A stretch of DNA of 64,000 nt from Ricordea florida (lineage: Eukaryota; Cnidaria; Anthozoa; Corallimorpharia; Ricordeidae): positions 25,331,362-25,395,361 of the forward strand of contig OX453281.1 of assembly GCA_949710005.1 (NCBI GenBank), in the 5' to 3' direction. Under the pieces are notes generated by a model, which ran no database searches, was not told the origin of the DNA, and saw only the letters and a list, made by a program, of their open reading frames with translations. Position numbers and translations under genes: made by a program. Shown in pieces: positions 11,401 to 20,849 of the stretch (position 1 is the first letter of the stretch; each line of letters begins with the position of its first letter).

Positions 11401-11467
11401 TTGGAGCTGAGGGCGGTGTCGATGGACTTTCACTCGTCGTACCTGTCGTAGAATCACCACCAGGCAT
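8351..11467 (-). CDS. gypsy Gag-protease-RT-RNase H polyprotein
   Basis: 1,038 codons in one frame starting MPGGDSTT at 11467, 49 bp inside the primer binding site. Residues 1-230 are Gag-like. Two Cys/His knuckles follow: C243-C246-H250-C257 (irregular) and C264-C267-H272-C277 (regular CCHC). The aspartic protease motif is DCGASINVI at 352-360, with Cys where Thr or Ser is usual. RT has D580 (STVDL) and the ADD of NIADD at 641-643. RNase H acidic residues are D795, E831, D857 and D902. The integrase zinc half (HSSHMG) is near 1009. The frame ends RVHICVRR at a tandem duplication, before the integrase core. Gag and Pol are fused in one frame with no frameshift signal between them. Confidence 0.95.
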   Translation of the reverse strand: MPGGDSTTGTTSESPSTPPSAPTMATAANVAVKPPTKLNLRENTSENWKSYKQQWQNYTIVANLAAQPEEYQVALFLHCLGPDALRVYNGLPFESEEDKKTLSKIMEKLDEFAIGEVNETYERYVFNSRDQEADESIDAYVTVLRKLAQTCNFCACLHDSVIRDRIVLGVRSKQLRKRLLQERKLTLTKCIDICRSTEATSSRLQAILGTETEEVNKIRERDSRVKVPRRGKPRDPKEKRKTCLFCGGEHAPKKEKCPAWGTNCLNCGGRNHFTKVCRKSKRPQRPHGSVKQIETSEETLVSDCDSSEIDFITSITTTVSAVNSESTPESGFAKELYTVMEIGNQAVKFQIDCGASINVITQALVSNSVITPTSKRLVMWNKTEVTPLGATRIVLRNPKNRKKYSVEFVVVNENLTPLIGAQAAQHMKLITVNNENFVTTTPPCTKQAEVKVLNAGDEVIKRFSDVFDRSVGTFPGKVHLEVEPKAVPVIIPPRRIPTALKDKFKEELKKLVEQKIISPADQPTPWVNSVVVTTKKSGALRICVDPRPLNKALKRETYPMPILDEILPELSKAKVFSTVDLRSGFWHCVLDDESSLLTTFNTPYGRYRWLRLPFGLSVSPEIFQKRVNQTLEGLEGVLNIADDILIYGVGDSQVEANADHDKKLEALLQRCRERGIALNRDKLKLRLRKVKFMGHVLTDHGLEPDPDKIEAVLDMPTPLNVEAAQRLNGFVTYLSKFMPKLADVMEPIRRLTRKDAEWSWSEEQELAFKEVKKLATEAPILSYFDPTCLLEVQCDASQKGLGAALMQRGKPIAYISRALTPTEQRYAQIEKECLAIVYALERFHQYTFGRSVRVHSDHKPLKSILKKPLASAPRRMQGMVMRLQKYDATVNYERGKNMFLADLLSRAFLPKSPEPEDAEFEFVNMASCVPISDPRLEEIRQETQVDEAMQVLTKVILQGWPNEKSSVHPLALPYFNQRDELTVQNGLIFRGERVVVPKKLRETMKQKIHSSHMGAEACLRRARECIYWRKRVHICVRR

Positions 11468-11515
11468 TTCTTTTTTGTTTTCTTGACGCTATCAGGCGCT
11501 ACTAGGTCGGTTGGG

Positions 11516-11529
11516 CACCGCTGCCACCA
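11516..11529 (-). other. primer binding site, tRNA-Leu-like
   Basis: The minus strand reads TGGTGGCAGCGGTG with no gap from the 5' LTR. It is complementary to CACCGCTGCCACCA, which matches the 3' end (with CCA) of eukaryotic tRNA-Leu(AAG) as I remember it; the next two bases do not match. The pairing length of 14 nt and the adjacency to the LTR are seen; the tRNA identity is recollection. Confidence 0.75.
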
Positions 11530-11690
11530 TGTTTCAAGACGCGTTTTACCGGAGATACGAGACAGAGAATATAGCAACACGCTTTAATGTACGTCCAGTC
11601 CAAGTGCGAAAATACATGAAATCCGAGAGCTAATAACTAGGTTCAATTATGCAACACAGATCCTAATAATAAACAATGACTATTGTAACA
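11530..11690 (-). repeat. 5' LTR of gypsy element
   Basis: 161 bp, identical to 7048-7208 and adjoining the primer binding site, followed by the second cctcc target copy. Confidence 0.95.
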
Positions 11691-11830
11691 CCTCCCATTC
11701 ACCTTACGGTGGTATAACTTACTTAATCAACTCGTTTGATTTATCCAATTTCTTGTGTTTCAATTTCCCACCGACGCAGCACCAGTTTCTTTAGAAACTA
11801 TCCCCACAATATCTCTAGTACTGTCTCGTC

Positions 11831-13340
11831 AGGATTCTCATTCGCGAAGTATTTTTGTAACGTGGCTGTGCATATAAAATAAAAACAAACCTTTTGAAAA
11901 ATCGAAGTCGAAAAGAAATCATATAAAGTTCGCTTACATCATTCATCTTCAAGATGGCAGCAAAATGATCAGATCACTGACAGATTCGTTGTTCGCTCAG
12001 GAGAGAGAAACTGAGAATCAGAGTTGGAAGTCGGAGTCATTCCTGTATTTAACCGCTGACAAGTTTGTGGACAGGAATGGCTTCGATCGCGCCTTCATCG
12101 TGACTGCAACAACAAAAGCAGAAAATTCCCCTGAATGCTTGTTTCATTCGGAGTCGTTCATATTTCGTTACGGTTACTGTTATATGTATCTCTAATCTTT
12201 ACATGTTAACTTATGACCTGATATTTGACTATGGTACTGTTCTTCGCCCTCAGGTCACGCAATCTTTCCACGGCAGAGTATTCTCTTTTTATTTTGCTGA
12301 CACCAGTTCTAAAAACCTTTGAATTTAAGAGAAATTATTTTAAATTCCATTTTTCTGGAAACGTACATTGCACTGGAACGAGTTTTTAAGCCGGCCCCTG
12401 TAAGCATTCTTTTGACCAACGAGCGATATAAGTCATGAAATTTGGGCGGCGTGCAGTGTAGACATGTAAAACCTTTCCATGCGGGTATGTATAAGCTCCC
12501 ATAGCAATCCGTCCCGGGCAAGGGCGAAACTGAGATTCTCCTGCTTTTCCTAATCGTTATTCAGGTTTTGACAGTTCTGTATAGACAGGAAGTCATGATC
12601 TGGAAGCCTGAATTCACCACCGTACTTTTTGTTGCGTCCTAAACCCCAATTTCAAAAGTGGGAATTGAGAATAATACACGAGTGCGCTGAGATATGACTC
12701 AGTTTCTCTTTCAGTGTCCGTGTATCACACAACTGAGCACATTGAAGAAGTAACATAGCAATTTAAACACGAAAAGTGAAATTCCATATCTCTACGCGTC
12801 CGTGTATTATCAGGCTGTTTATTATACAAACAAAAAACAGTGACCTTTGCCAGTGGCCAAAACACGAAGCCCACTGCGAAACGGTGTGAAATTATCACGG
12901 CGTATTGACAAATGTAACTGATTATCGTACTTTTACGTTTGTTAGAGACGATATTACTCAGTGGCAGAAATCCCTGTAAAACGCTGTAGTCTAGTCTCTA
13001 TTAACTAAATACAGACAGGTGCACATGATCTAGGACTGAGTCTGACTGAATTCACCATGGTAACCCTATTTTCACAAGTAACGGGTTATGGGTTTACAAT
13101 CCCTGGTAATAAACTACAGACAGGATTCAATGATATAGAAGTGTCGATTGAACATAGTAGTTCTACGGAACCCCAATTGAATTTACAAATAAACCGGGTG
13201 TACGTTCAGAATCATGAGTACTGAGTGAACACACTCGGCTCACTCACCGTTCAAATAAGTCTGCTTCAACTGCCGCGTATCGTCGAAATGTATGCCTGTC
13301 TTTATTTTCATTCCAACAAAGTGATAGTGTTTTGACCAAG
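11831..13340. other. no supported gene
   Basis: An open frame at 11965-12195 (plus) follows the five-codon frame atggcagcaaaatga at 11954; neither has further support. The rest shows nothing recognisable. Confidence 0.35.
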
Positions 13341-14239
13341 AGCAAATGTAAATCAAGAAGTGGTTCATTTCAAACAAGAAATAAGGTGGATGTGGATTGG
13401 CGCGACACAAAGAGGACGAAAGGAACGTTTGGCCACCACACTCAAAGTTGGGGATAAAGTAAGGTAAGCATTTTCTTTGTGGTAGACACTTATAAAGTTG
13501 ATTTAACAATATTGGCGTTTATCTTTGTATCACCTTTGCTCACAGATCAAATTTTAACCTACTGTTTCTTTATATTTTACCCGCGTATGTGAACTGCCGG
13601 CCATTTAGTAGTATGAATTCCGTGACCAGCCGGTAGTGGCGGTCGCATGGCTGAAGAATTTCTTCACATAACATAACATCACGTAACGAGTCCTTCCACC
13701 AGTAGCAGTGACATTAGAGCTTGAAGGTGAAATAGAAGCGGTTCCTATACTTCTAAACAGTTATTTCATAGTTTGAATTCCGTAGAAAAATCTTTAAAGG
13801 AGGAAATAAGAGAAAATTATGAACTGCCGGCCATGCATTTAGTAATTTGAATTCCGTGACTGCGGGCTGCCGGCCATAAAAAGACACATCGATCTATTAA
13901 ACGATCGTTAGATTACCAGTATACACATTACTTGCCGGTGCATCACCTAGGTTTCTGGGTGCTAAATTGCTTTCTCGTTCAGGGATCTACGGGCCCATCT
14001 CATGTTTATGTCTCCATGCATTCTGTGACAACGTTCTGTTTTAACCAACCTCTGTCTCTTTTTTACAGATTCAATACGACGGCCTTTTGTTTGGAACACG
14101 GCAAAAACATTTTACGGCTAAACAAGTAAACGAGGCCATCGCTAATCAAGTTTCATATGTCAGAAAAAAGCTGCAGCGGCGAGCAGCCAAGTTACAACAT
14201 TATTTCATGTTCATTTTATTGTACCTTTATTGTACTTAA
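13341..14239 (+). CDS. unrecognised gene, last two exons
   Basis: The proposed penultimate exon (about 13341-13458; left boundary uncertain, AG options at 13339 and 13341) encodes QEIRWMWIGATQRGRK and ends KVGDK before the donor GTAAGG. The proposed last exon (14069-14239) follows the strong acceptor tctcttttttacag and encodes IQYDGLLFGTRQKHF, then VRKKLQRRAAKLQ, with its stop at 14237. Phases join without a break. AATAAA lies at 14272-14277, 33 bp past the stop, which supports a real 3' end. The C-terminal part is basic and probably helical, with a hydrophobic end. I do not recognise the family; upstream exons were not found. Confidence 0.4.
13590..13880. repeat. diverged ctgccggccat repeats
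   Basis: The word gaactgccggccat followed by tttagta and aattccgtgac occurs at about 13589 and 13839, with a third partial ctgccggccataaa at 13868. The layout resembles the termini of the element at 45279-45935 (ctgccgggcatttagt... ccgtg). It overlaps the intron of the gene proposed at 13341-14239. Confidence 0.5.
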
Positions 14240-14271
14240 TTAGGTTGCATATGTGTGTCAGAAATATAAAT

Positions 14272-14277
14272 AATAAA
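14272..14277 (+). terminator. polyadenylation signal AATAAA
   Basis: AATAAA 33 bp downstream of the proposed stop codon at 14237-14239. Confidence 0.5.
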
Positions 14278-14289
14278 ACAGTGAAAACG

Positions 14290-15145
14290 CATCTATATTT
14301 CGCAAAGCAAAATTCCAAACAACGTATTATTTATAGATCACTACGTTGAATAAAAATATGGGAAATAATTTGTTTCAGTAAGAGGTGTTATAACCCTGCT
14401 GTCGCCATATTGGAAAATTATTCAGACTCTAGAATTCAGTACCATGCAAGAAATGAATAGTAGCCTGAAGTTGCAGCCAAAACTAGAACAAGCCAGTCAT
14501 AAATACCGTAATAGATCTGTGCTTTTCGTTAGGCCTGTATTAATCTACAGAAATGTTTCCTTTCAAGCGAAAATCCTGATTTGAGTTCTGTGTTGGCCTA
14601 GAAGGAATTCACCGCTTACCAAGTCTAATCTCAGATCAACTGATTCTGCCGCCAATTTGTTTGGCAACTCAGTTTGTAGTACAACTGACCATCCGAGTTC
14701 GCCGGAGAAACTGAACATATGAGTCAGAAGAAGCGGACGTAATCTTTGCTTTGACCGTCCCTGTGTTAAACCGAAGAATTAAATGTTTTTTCACCGGACA
14801 TTGAAGGTTTGGTTTAAAATCTCTGTTATGTTTAGTCAGAAGGAGGAATTCTCCACCAAGTGTTTTTTTAGATCAACTAAACGTTTTGCCTTTTGTCTGA
14901 GTACAATAAAATTAAATCTGTTGCCAACACACTGTGGCTGGCATAGGTAATATCATACTCATTACATGAGGAAGCGATAAATTGCTAACCAGAAACCGAA
15001 AATAGTTGAAGAATCTGCAATAAGCTGTTTCTTTTAAAAATCGCTTTTCATTACTGGCACTGAGCAGGCGAGAGCTCTCCAATGTTATCAGGTTTGAATC
15101 TTTGTACATCAGCGTTGAGCCACGGTTTTCTAGGACCGTACTAAC
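14290..15145. other. no gene seen
   Basis: The short open frame at 14912-15109 (minus) has no splice or homology support. Confidence 0.4.
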
Positions 15146-15147
15146 AT

Positions 15148-15238
15148 TGATGCATATGAATATATGAAAGACCCGATATATTTGAACTGCGGATTAATAT
15201 GTAATGACATTAATTGATCATCGCAGTTATGTACACTA
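15148..15238 (+). repeat. fragment of tRNA-SINE-associated repeat
   Basis: The block from gaatatatgaaag through tttgaactgcggattaatat and attgatcatcgcagttatgt matches 29557-29640 closely, so this is a stand-alone fragment of the composite repeat in CMTR2 intron 1. Confidence 0.75.
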
Positions 15239-15239
15239 A

Positions 15240-16390
15240 CATTGTTGCGTTTTCACGATAAATAGAAACAACCCTCTTTTGAAGGTAACCACAGAGTAGC
15301 AACAGGTCACTCTTGTGAAAAATGTATTTTTCAGCACTGTTAAACAGGCAAACTCAGTATTGTCATCTTCATTAGTTCAAGGTTCATTCTTACCTTCGCA
15401 TATTGCAAGCTCCCACCTCTATTGAACGCTAATTGAAGGGAAAGGAGTGTAGAACGGTAAGCCAGATACTTTGTCAGACTCCATTTTAAAAATCGAGACC
15501 AAGCTTTCAAAGCCAGAACCTCTTGAGTCCACGCATTGTGAATTCTGGTTCCCAAGAATGCTTTTTCACTGAAAATTCCGTCACCAAAGCAGTTTGATTC
15601 CAGAGATCTTCGTCACCTTCCTCGCACTAAAGTTTGTTTTACTACAAAGACAAGCGATCTCTCGCTCGCTTTTTGCGAGTTATCAGTGACAGAAAATCGT
15701 ATTTGTTCTGGGTTATTATTGCCTCAATGAAGAGGCAGTACACGTGATAAAAACCTCACGTGTAGGACACCTTTACGGAACAACTGTCTTACCGTTTGCT
15801 TATTGTTGGTGTAACAACTTTCATTTTCCTATGGTAGTCTTAGCTTTCGGATCGACAATCGCCATCGTGCACTAGTGAGGCTCCAATTGGAACGTGAGTG
15901 CATTCTATCTAAACAGTTCGGGAATCGCGTCCTAAACTGACTGTAAAACCGCACCCGTGTAGGCGGCCTCTAGAAAAGAGAAATTCTGATCTGAAGCACT
16001 GTGTATTCTGCACGGTACGTTCAACTGAAGAATATCCTCTTTTACTCCTCTAGATGTGACTTATCCTTCGAAACGTTTTATTAGGAAATAACAATTTCTT
16101 GTTTCAAATTTAAACGACATCGCCAAACAGCGCGCGTGGCTGCGTGAAAGCACGTTGAACAGACAATTCGTGTATCTTGACTCACGTGCGTAGTAACCCA
16201 ACGGAGTATAGCTCACGCGTAAACACAAGCATAACGTGGCGAGGAATTACAAACAACGTGACTATCCCCTTCGCTTGAGCAGATTGTCAAGAAGGAGACT
16301 TTTAAAAGTCGATTTGGAATTTCTTAGTTAAAAAAAAAAGTTAAGAAACTTTTCTGAAAAAATGCACGAGCCTGTATGGTGAATGCAATT
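15240..16390. other. no gene seen
   Basis: No coding or element signal that I can support; the open frame at 15340-15555 (minus) is short and unsupported. Confidence 0.4.
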
Positions 16391-16394
16391 TGTT

Positions 16395-16615
16395 GAAAAA
16401 TTAACGAGTGGTTATTTATTCCAAATTGCGCTCGAAATTACTTTACATATACTGCAAAGTTCAAATCTCTTTACTCAACTTCAAATTATTGCACTGAATT
16501 TCAACTTTCTGAAATTTGCTCTCGGCCAATCAGGGCGTTGCAATTTTCACATGCACATTGTTGACCCTGAGAAAGCTCTACCAGCTAAGCTAAGCAAGCT
16601 TCCACGCTAATAGTG
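16395..16615 (+). repeat. dispersed ccaaattgc / ctctcggccaatcag repeat
   Basis: Contains attccaaattgcgctcgaaa, then gcactgaatttcaactttct and ctctcggccaatcagg. The same order of words occurs at 37395-37560, 58040-58510 (as a foldback) and 60560-60745. It is a diverged copy of this family. Confidence 0.65.
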
Positions 16616-16619
16616 AGTT

Positions 16620-17250
16620 CAATGCAATATTATTTAACACGAGAATAACTGGATAGATAGGTGGTTGTCTCAGCCGGTAGAGGGTAAGAAAAATATTATT
16701 CTTGCGCAACTTTCTTGTAAACTTTATTTTAGAATTCGACGCGTAATTATTAAAGTTTACCCATTGAAACGTTTAGCAAAAGAAGTGGAAATGTTTCATA
16801 CAGGCTGTAATTTGCATACCGAAGTCTAGATGATAAAAGTCGTGCAAACGTTCGTGTACGTCAAATTTAAAACTCAAATACTGTTTCATTCTCAGCAGAT
16901 TTCTCCAATTAGAAAATGCGCTTGAGATATCTCAAAGTATATTTTAAAAATCACGCCCATCGTTGATAGAAGGGTTTTGTAGGAGACATGAACCTGGAGC
17001 AAAAGGGCCATCGGAATCTGATGATTATACTACGAGGTTTTCTCTCTCATTTTGTTTTTGTTTTGTTGTTGTTGTTGTTGATAGTTCTTGTTGGTAAACA
17101 TATCTTGCGAAAATGGTAGCTCAATCTAAGTCAGCCCTAACCGGCTAACTCAACTCAAACTGTGTCTCATCAAATACCCAAATAGGACACAGTATATGAT
17201 TTTTTTTTTGTCTTTCTCTCGTGAGTGATGATGAGTTTGAGAAGTGCACA
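16620..17250. other. intergenic or 3' UTR of F-box gene
   Basis: The reverse complement of AATAAA is at 16723-16728, about 520 bp past the F-box stop, and could end that transcript. Nothing else is recognised. Confidence 0.35.
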
Positions 17251-18436
17251 TCAGTAGTAAACTGGGCAGGGAATTGGTGACCAATCGCGTCCTATAAAAT
17301 TCGACACTTGATTTCGCATTCTGTGTTGTGAATCGAGATCACCCTCGATGAAGTTGTCCTCCACAGAGAAGTGTTCCAGAGACGTCCCGCGCTCAGAAGC
17401 TATTCTCTCCAAGGCAAAGCACGAGATGTAAAACCCCGACAAAACAATGGATTTCAGTTTATGGCAGTTCCTTGCAATCTCGACGATTTCGTCGTCGACA
17501 TTGTCATCTAGATCACTGCAAGTCCCTGTTATGGAAAGCTTTTCCAGGAATGGACAGTTTATGGACACGCGATAGAGGAAAGACTTTGAAAAGCTCTGGT
17601 GAGCAGACAAATACGTAACTGGTGTCTTGCAATTGAAGAACACGTCAAATTGCTCGTCGCTGAGACAATAAAAATTCAGGCTGAACTTCAGAGCTTTAGA
17701 GCTTTCCATGAGTTGAGCCCAAGGTTTATTACATATCTCATGAGATATATTTTCCCCGCTCAAAACATCAATACGAAGATGAGTGACTGGGGCGTGGTCT
17801 TTGTGGCCCATAGCTAACAAACTGTCTGACGACAGACGGGAGTAATGCACTGTCAAAACAGTCAAGTTGGTGCAGTGCTTTGCCACCTGGAAAACACCTG
17901 ATTGAGAAATCCTTTGACACTGCAGAATCTGTAGTTCTCGTAGCGATGTGCTAGCATGTTTAGCCAAGCTCTCACAGGCTTCATCACCAGCTGGGGTGTT
18001 ACTGATTTCACAGACTGACATTCGAGCTGAATTCCTGATCAGTCTTGCTATTGCAGAACTGAAAATATCGGCTTCATACGGGACTTCGCCGCATCCGGGA
18101 CTGGAGAGCACTCGAAGCCCTGTGAGCTTACTTACATTACAAAGTGATGTAAGTAACTGGCATACTTCCTGTGCTGACTGAGGGCTGTCTTCAGCGTGTA
18201 CTTTTATGCATCTTAAATTTGTGCTGTGTTTTCGTAACATATTTTCCACAATTCTGCTGGGTGTTGGCTTAATATAAACTGAATGACCAAACGCAAAGGT
18301 GAACGAAAACCATAATTCAGAGCATGAAAACACGGCATACAACTTCTTGCAAACCTGAGAGCCGTGGAATCTATCCCTGAGAGACAAAAAGCTGAAGATC
18401 TTTACCAGGGTTTCAAACGGCAGATCAGTAAGCGAT
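17251..18436 (-). CDS. F-box/leucine-rich-repeat protein, last exon
   Basis: A single large exon of 394 codons with a 1-nt lead, from an acceptor (TTCCATAG) at 18437-18438 to the stop at 17251. The open frame continues upstream of the first in-frame initiator-like codon (TTG) and reads SLTDLPFETLVKIFSFL then LRDRFHGSQVCKKLYAVF. This is an F-box (LP..L..IFSFL..D......VCK) at its N-terminus. The rest carries leucine-rich repeats in FBXL style: LRELQILQCQRIS, CTNLTVLTVHYSRL, CPFLEKLSITGT, CHKLKSIVLSGFYI. F-box/LRR proteins select substrates for SCF ubiquitin ligases through Skp1 (family knowledge). The initiator exon must lie above 18438 and was not found. The specific FBXL member is not identifiable by eye. 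Confidence 0.85.
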
Positions 18437-18576
18437 CTATGGAATATAAATGGTTAGACGTATAATTAACTATGAGTTGTGAATTTTAAAGGCAAAAAAT
18501 AGTTTGTAAAACTACCAAGGAGTGTTAGCTCTTGAAAATGGAAGACGGGCTCAGTCACATGTGATAATGATAATGA

Positions 18577-18960
18577 TAATGATTAAAACTTATATAGCGC
18601 AACTTTCCATGGCACCAAGATGGCACATGATCAAATGCGCTTTACAACTAGTTCAAAAGGAAAATTAAAATGAATAAAATCTACAAGCAGGTACAGTATA
18701 GAAAGATTTAAAAGTGAATTAAAATGATAAATGATAAAAATGTGCCAAAGAAAAGACTCTTATCCTTAGTGGAAATCGAACCCGCAACTTTTGGAGTAAA
18801 GCCATTAGACTAGGTCCTTACACTAGTGTCAAGGGAATCTTGTTTAATGGCGTTGCTCTCACGATTCTGGTAAAGTATAGCTAAGTGGTAGAGCGCCCAA
18901 GTTAATAACTGGTGGGTCGTAGGTTCGTCTCCCATTAGGAAATCTCGGATTTCCAACCCC
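18577..18960. repeat. tRNA-derived SINE-like sequence
   Basis: The plus strand holds an A-box-like tagctaagtggtagagcg (18879) and a B-box-like ggttcgtctcc (18922), spaced as in a tRNA but without a good cloverleaf. Just upstream, tatagcgcaactttccatgg with aatgcgctttacaa is a motif I recall from SINE tails of marine invertebrates. A minus-strand B-box-like ggttcgatttcc is at 18772-18783. Confidence 0.5.
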
Positions 18961-19117
18961 CACGTTTGCCAGCTCTCCAAACATGATATTTATTCCATTC
19001 AATAAACGGCTAGCATATCTGCGGAAAATCACCATCATAATCAAAATACATCACGTTACAAAATATGCTCTTGCAAAAAGTGGAAAATATCTTCGGAGGT
19101 GACCGAAATTAAGTGAA

Positions 19118-19217
19118 GTTTAATAAACGAGCAGGAGTACTTTATCAGGTATAAAACACTTGGTGCATAACCGAGTGTTTTATGCTTGATAAAGCATGAA
19201 ATGCGAGTTTATTAAAC
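19118..19217. mobile_element. small foldback MITE
   Basis: Outer arms gtttaataaacgagca and tgcgagtttattaaac and inner arms actttatcaggtataaaaca and tgttttatgcttgataaag form an almost complete 100-bp hairpin. No coding content. Confidence 0.75.
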
Positions 19218-19219
19218 GG

Positions 19220-20555
19220 CTTCAAAAACTTTTTATGTAGACCTATTCATTGCATTATTACACTAAATTTTGGATTTTGGTGTATTTTGACCAAGCAGAT
19301 TGAACGCAAAGGTTGTTAGCCGTGTCTGTATCAGATCGAAAGACAATCATTAAACATTAATTTACTTTGTATTTTCTTTATGAATTATTGAATGAGAAAT
19401 AAATAACTGATTATTATTTAAATTTTGGGAAATATTGCTTGATTTTAGGCAAGTATTGTACGATATTTCGCGTGATTTCGCATAGAAATTACGGCCCCCT
19501 TTCGTGTGTAAGGCGACCTTTTCCACCTTTGCCAGCCGCTCATGAAACAATTTATTGAAATCTTTGTATCTATCCTCCCCTTTCTACCGTCTCCTAACAA
19601 AAACAATTCTCGACTTATATAATACAATACTGCATGACGTAAGATTAAAGTAGCCATTTGTTAGCATAACTCGCTATTTATTCTGTCATAGAGAAAAGCA
19701 TACATATTTTCAACTTTCCTAGCACCTACTGAGGTATGAGCAATTTCTTACGACAGGTATTTTGGAGCTTAGCGCCATCTATTCTCGAAGCCCCCAGTTC
19801 GGAAAATTGTTCGATTCTCGGAGGAGACACGTAAGCGCCCTCATCCAGATAAAAGGCAAGGAATGCAGAGTTTCTAAATAATGCACAAGTCGCAACTTCG
19901 GCTGTCTACCTGCTATAAAACAACCATTTATAACCTAAAAATGACACATTTGTGTGCTTCTCGTTGTTTCATCGCAATCTACATTTTGAACTGACAAGGT
20001 CTGCAGTTTGTGCTTTGAACTATCTGGATTGCTACTGGATTCTTAAAACCACTTATTCTGTCCGAGGCTGATTTCACTGGAACTGACAGCTCTATCACAT
20101 ACCTGACAGGTCCAAGTTTTCCATCATCCATTTTCAACATCTAATGCCCCTGTAAACCTCCGTTTTCTATCGACCACTCTCTCTTGTCGTCTATCGACCT
20201 GCGCGTAGGTATTTGGTTGAGTACCGTCACGCGTCCCAGAGAGGAATCCAAACAACGTTTTTTGAGAGCGGCTGCACGAGGGACCGACACCTGATACCAC
20301 GAATACAAGTGACCGCCGCGAGTTTACCACGCGAGACATTTCCGCGAGCAAGACTGCGCAAAGTAAATACTCAGCACAAGTGCACAGTTCATGCTGGAAA
20401 CGAATGTCAACTGATTTACATCCAAACAAAATTTTGCGTTTTTTTCTGTTTCTTGAGATTCCCAAGAACTTTCCGGGACCGCAGAGCCAGACTGTTTAAA
20501 ACCTGCTACAGTTTTAAGCGCTCATTTTACGACGGTCGATGAGAGCGTTTTGTAA
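19220..20555. other. no supported gene
   Basis: Open frames at 20124-20465 (minus) and 20213-20542 (plus) overlap on opposite strands and neither has supporting features. It could be the 5' flank of the frame at 20556. Confidence 0.35.
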
Positions 20556-20843
20556 ATGGTTAGAAACCAGGAGTATCAGAAGTTATTCGCCGAGGTCAAT
20601 CGATCGTCCGGACGCAGTTATTTCGGAGAAGAACAGTTGTTGACTGCTAATGTTTCGAAAACCAGAGCGAAGCCACCGCCCAGGCCTCTGAACACGACTT
20701 CTGCTCGGGTTATCGAAACGTCAGTTAATGTCAACGACGACGCCTTTGTTCCCAAACTCTTCTGCACTAAACTTATTTTACTTCTTAAATGCTTTTTGTT
20801 CAAATTCATTGTCGATTTGAAGGCGTCTTTGTCAATGTTGTGA
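20556..20843 (+). CDS. small hypothetical protein
   Basis: A 95-codon frame starting MVRNQEYQKLFAEVN. It has a polar, proline-containing middle (KTRAKPPPRPLN) and a hydrophobic segment LFCTKLILLLKCFLF near residues 68-82 that could span a membrane. Codon use looks ordinary and the N-terminal two thirds look protein-like. No family is recognised, and no polyadenylation signal or splice site was found that would settle whether it is a complete gene or a first exon. Confidence 0.3.
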   Translation: MVRNQEYQKLFAEVNRSSGRSYFGEEQLLTANVSKTRAKPPPRPLNTTSARVIETSVNVNDDAFVPKLFCTKLILLLKCFLFKFIVDLKASLSML

Positions 20844-20849
20844 TAACGT

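Larger units (their letters stand above)
7048..11690 (-). mobile_element. Ty3/gypsy LTR retrotransposon
   Basis: A 4,643-bp element read on the minus strand. LTRs of 161 bp (7048-7208 and 11530-11690) appear identical base for base, and the 5-bp target duplication cctcc lies at 7043-7047 and 11691-11695. On the plus strand the LTR begins tgtttcaagacgcg and ends ttgtaaca, so on the element strand it runs TGTTACAA...GAAACA. A primer binding site touches the 5' LTR and a purine tract touches the 3' LTR. Internal order is Gag with zinc knuckles, protease, RT, RNase H, integrase, which is the Ty3/gypsy order (established knowledge). Identical LTRs imply a very recent insertion. The integrase frame is broken, so this copy appears non-autonomous. 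Confidence 0.95.
6635..11830 (+). mobile_element. Penelope-like element 3' end split by gypsy insertion
   Basis: The left part 6635-7047 ends gaaacgtcagcacctcc. The right part 11691-11830 continues ccttacggtggtataactta and tttcaatttcccaccg. The uninterrupted homologue at 2365-2725 shows these two segments adjacent (gtcagcacccctcctttacc, then ttacggtggta), which confirms that 7048-11690 is an insertion into an older element. Reverse-oriented relics of the same tail occur at 21310-21430, 58535-58680 and 59640-59735. Confidence 0.75.

Noticed and set aside
20124..20542. Overlapping opposite-strand open frames as a gene
   Set aside because: Neither strand shows a family resemblance, and both lack splice or polyadenylation context.
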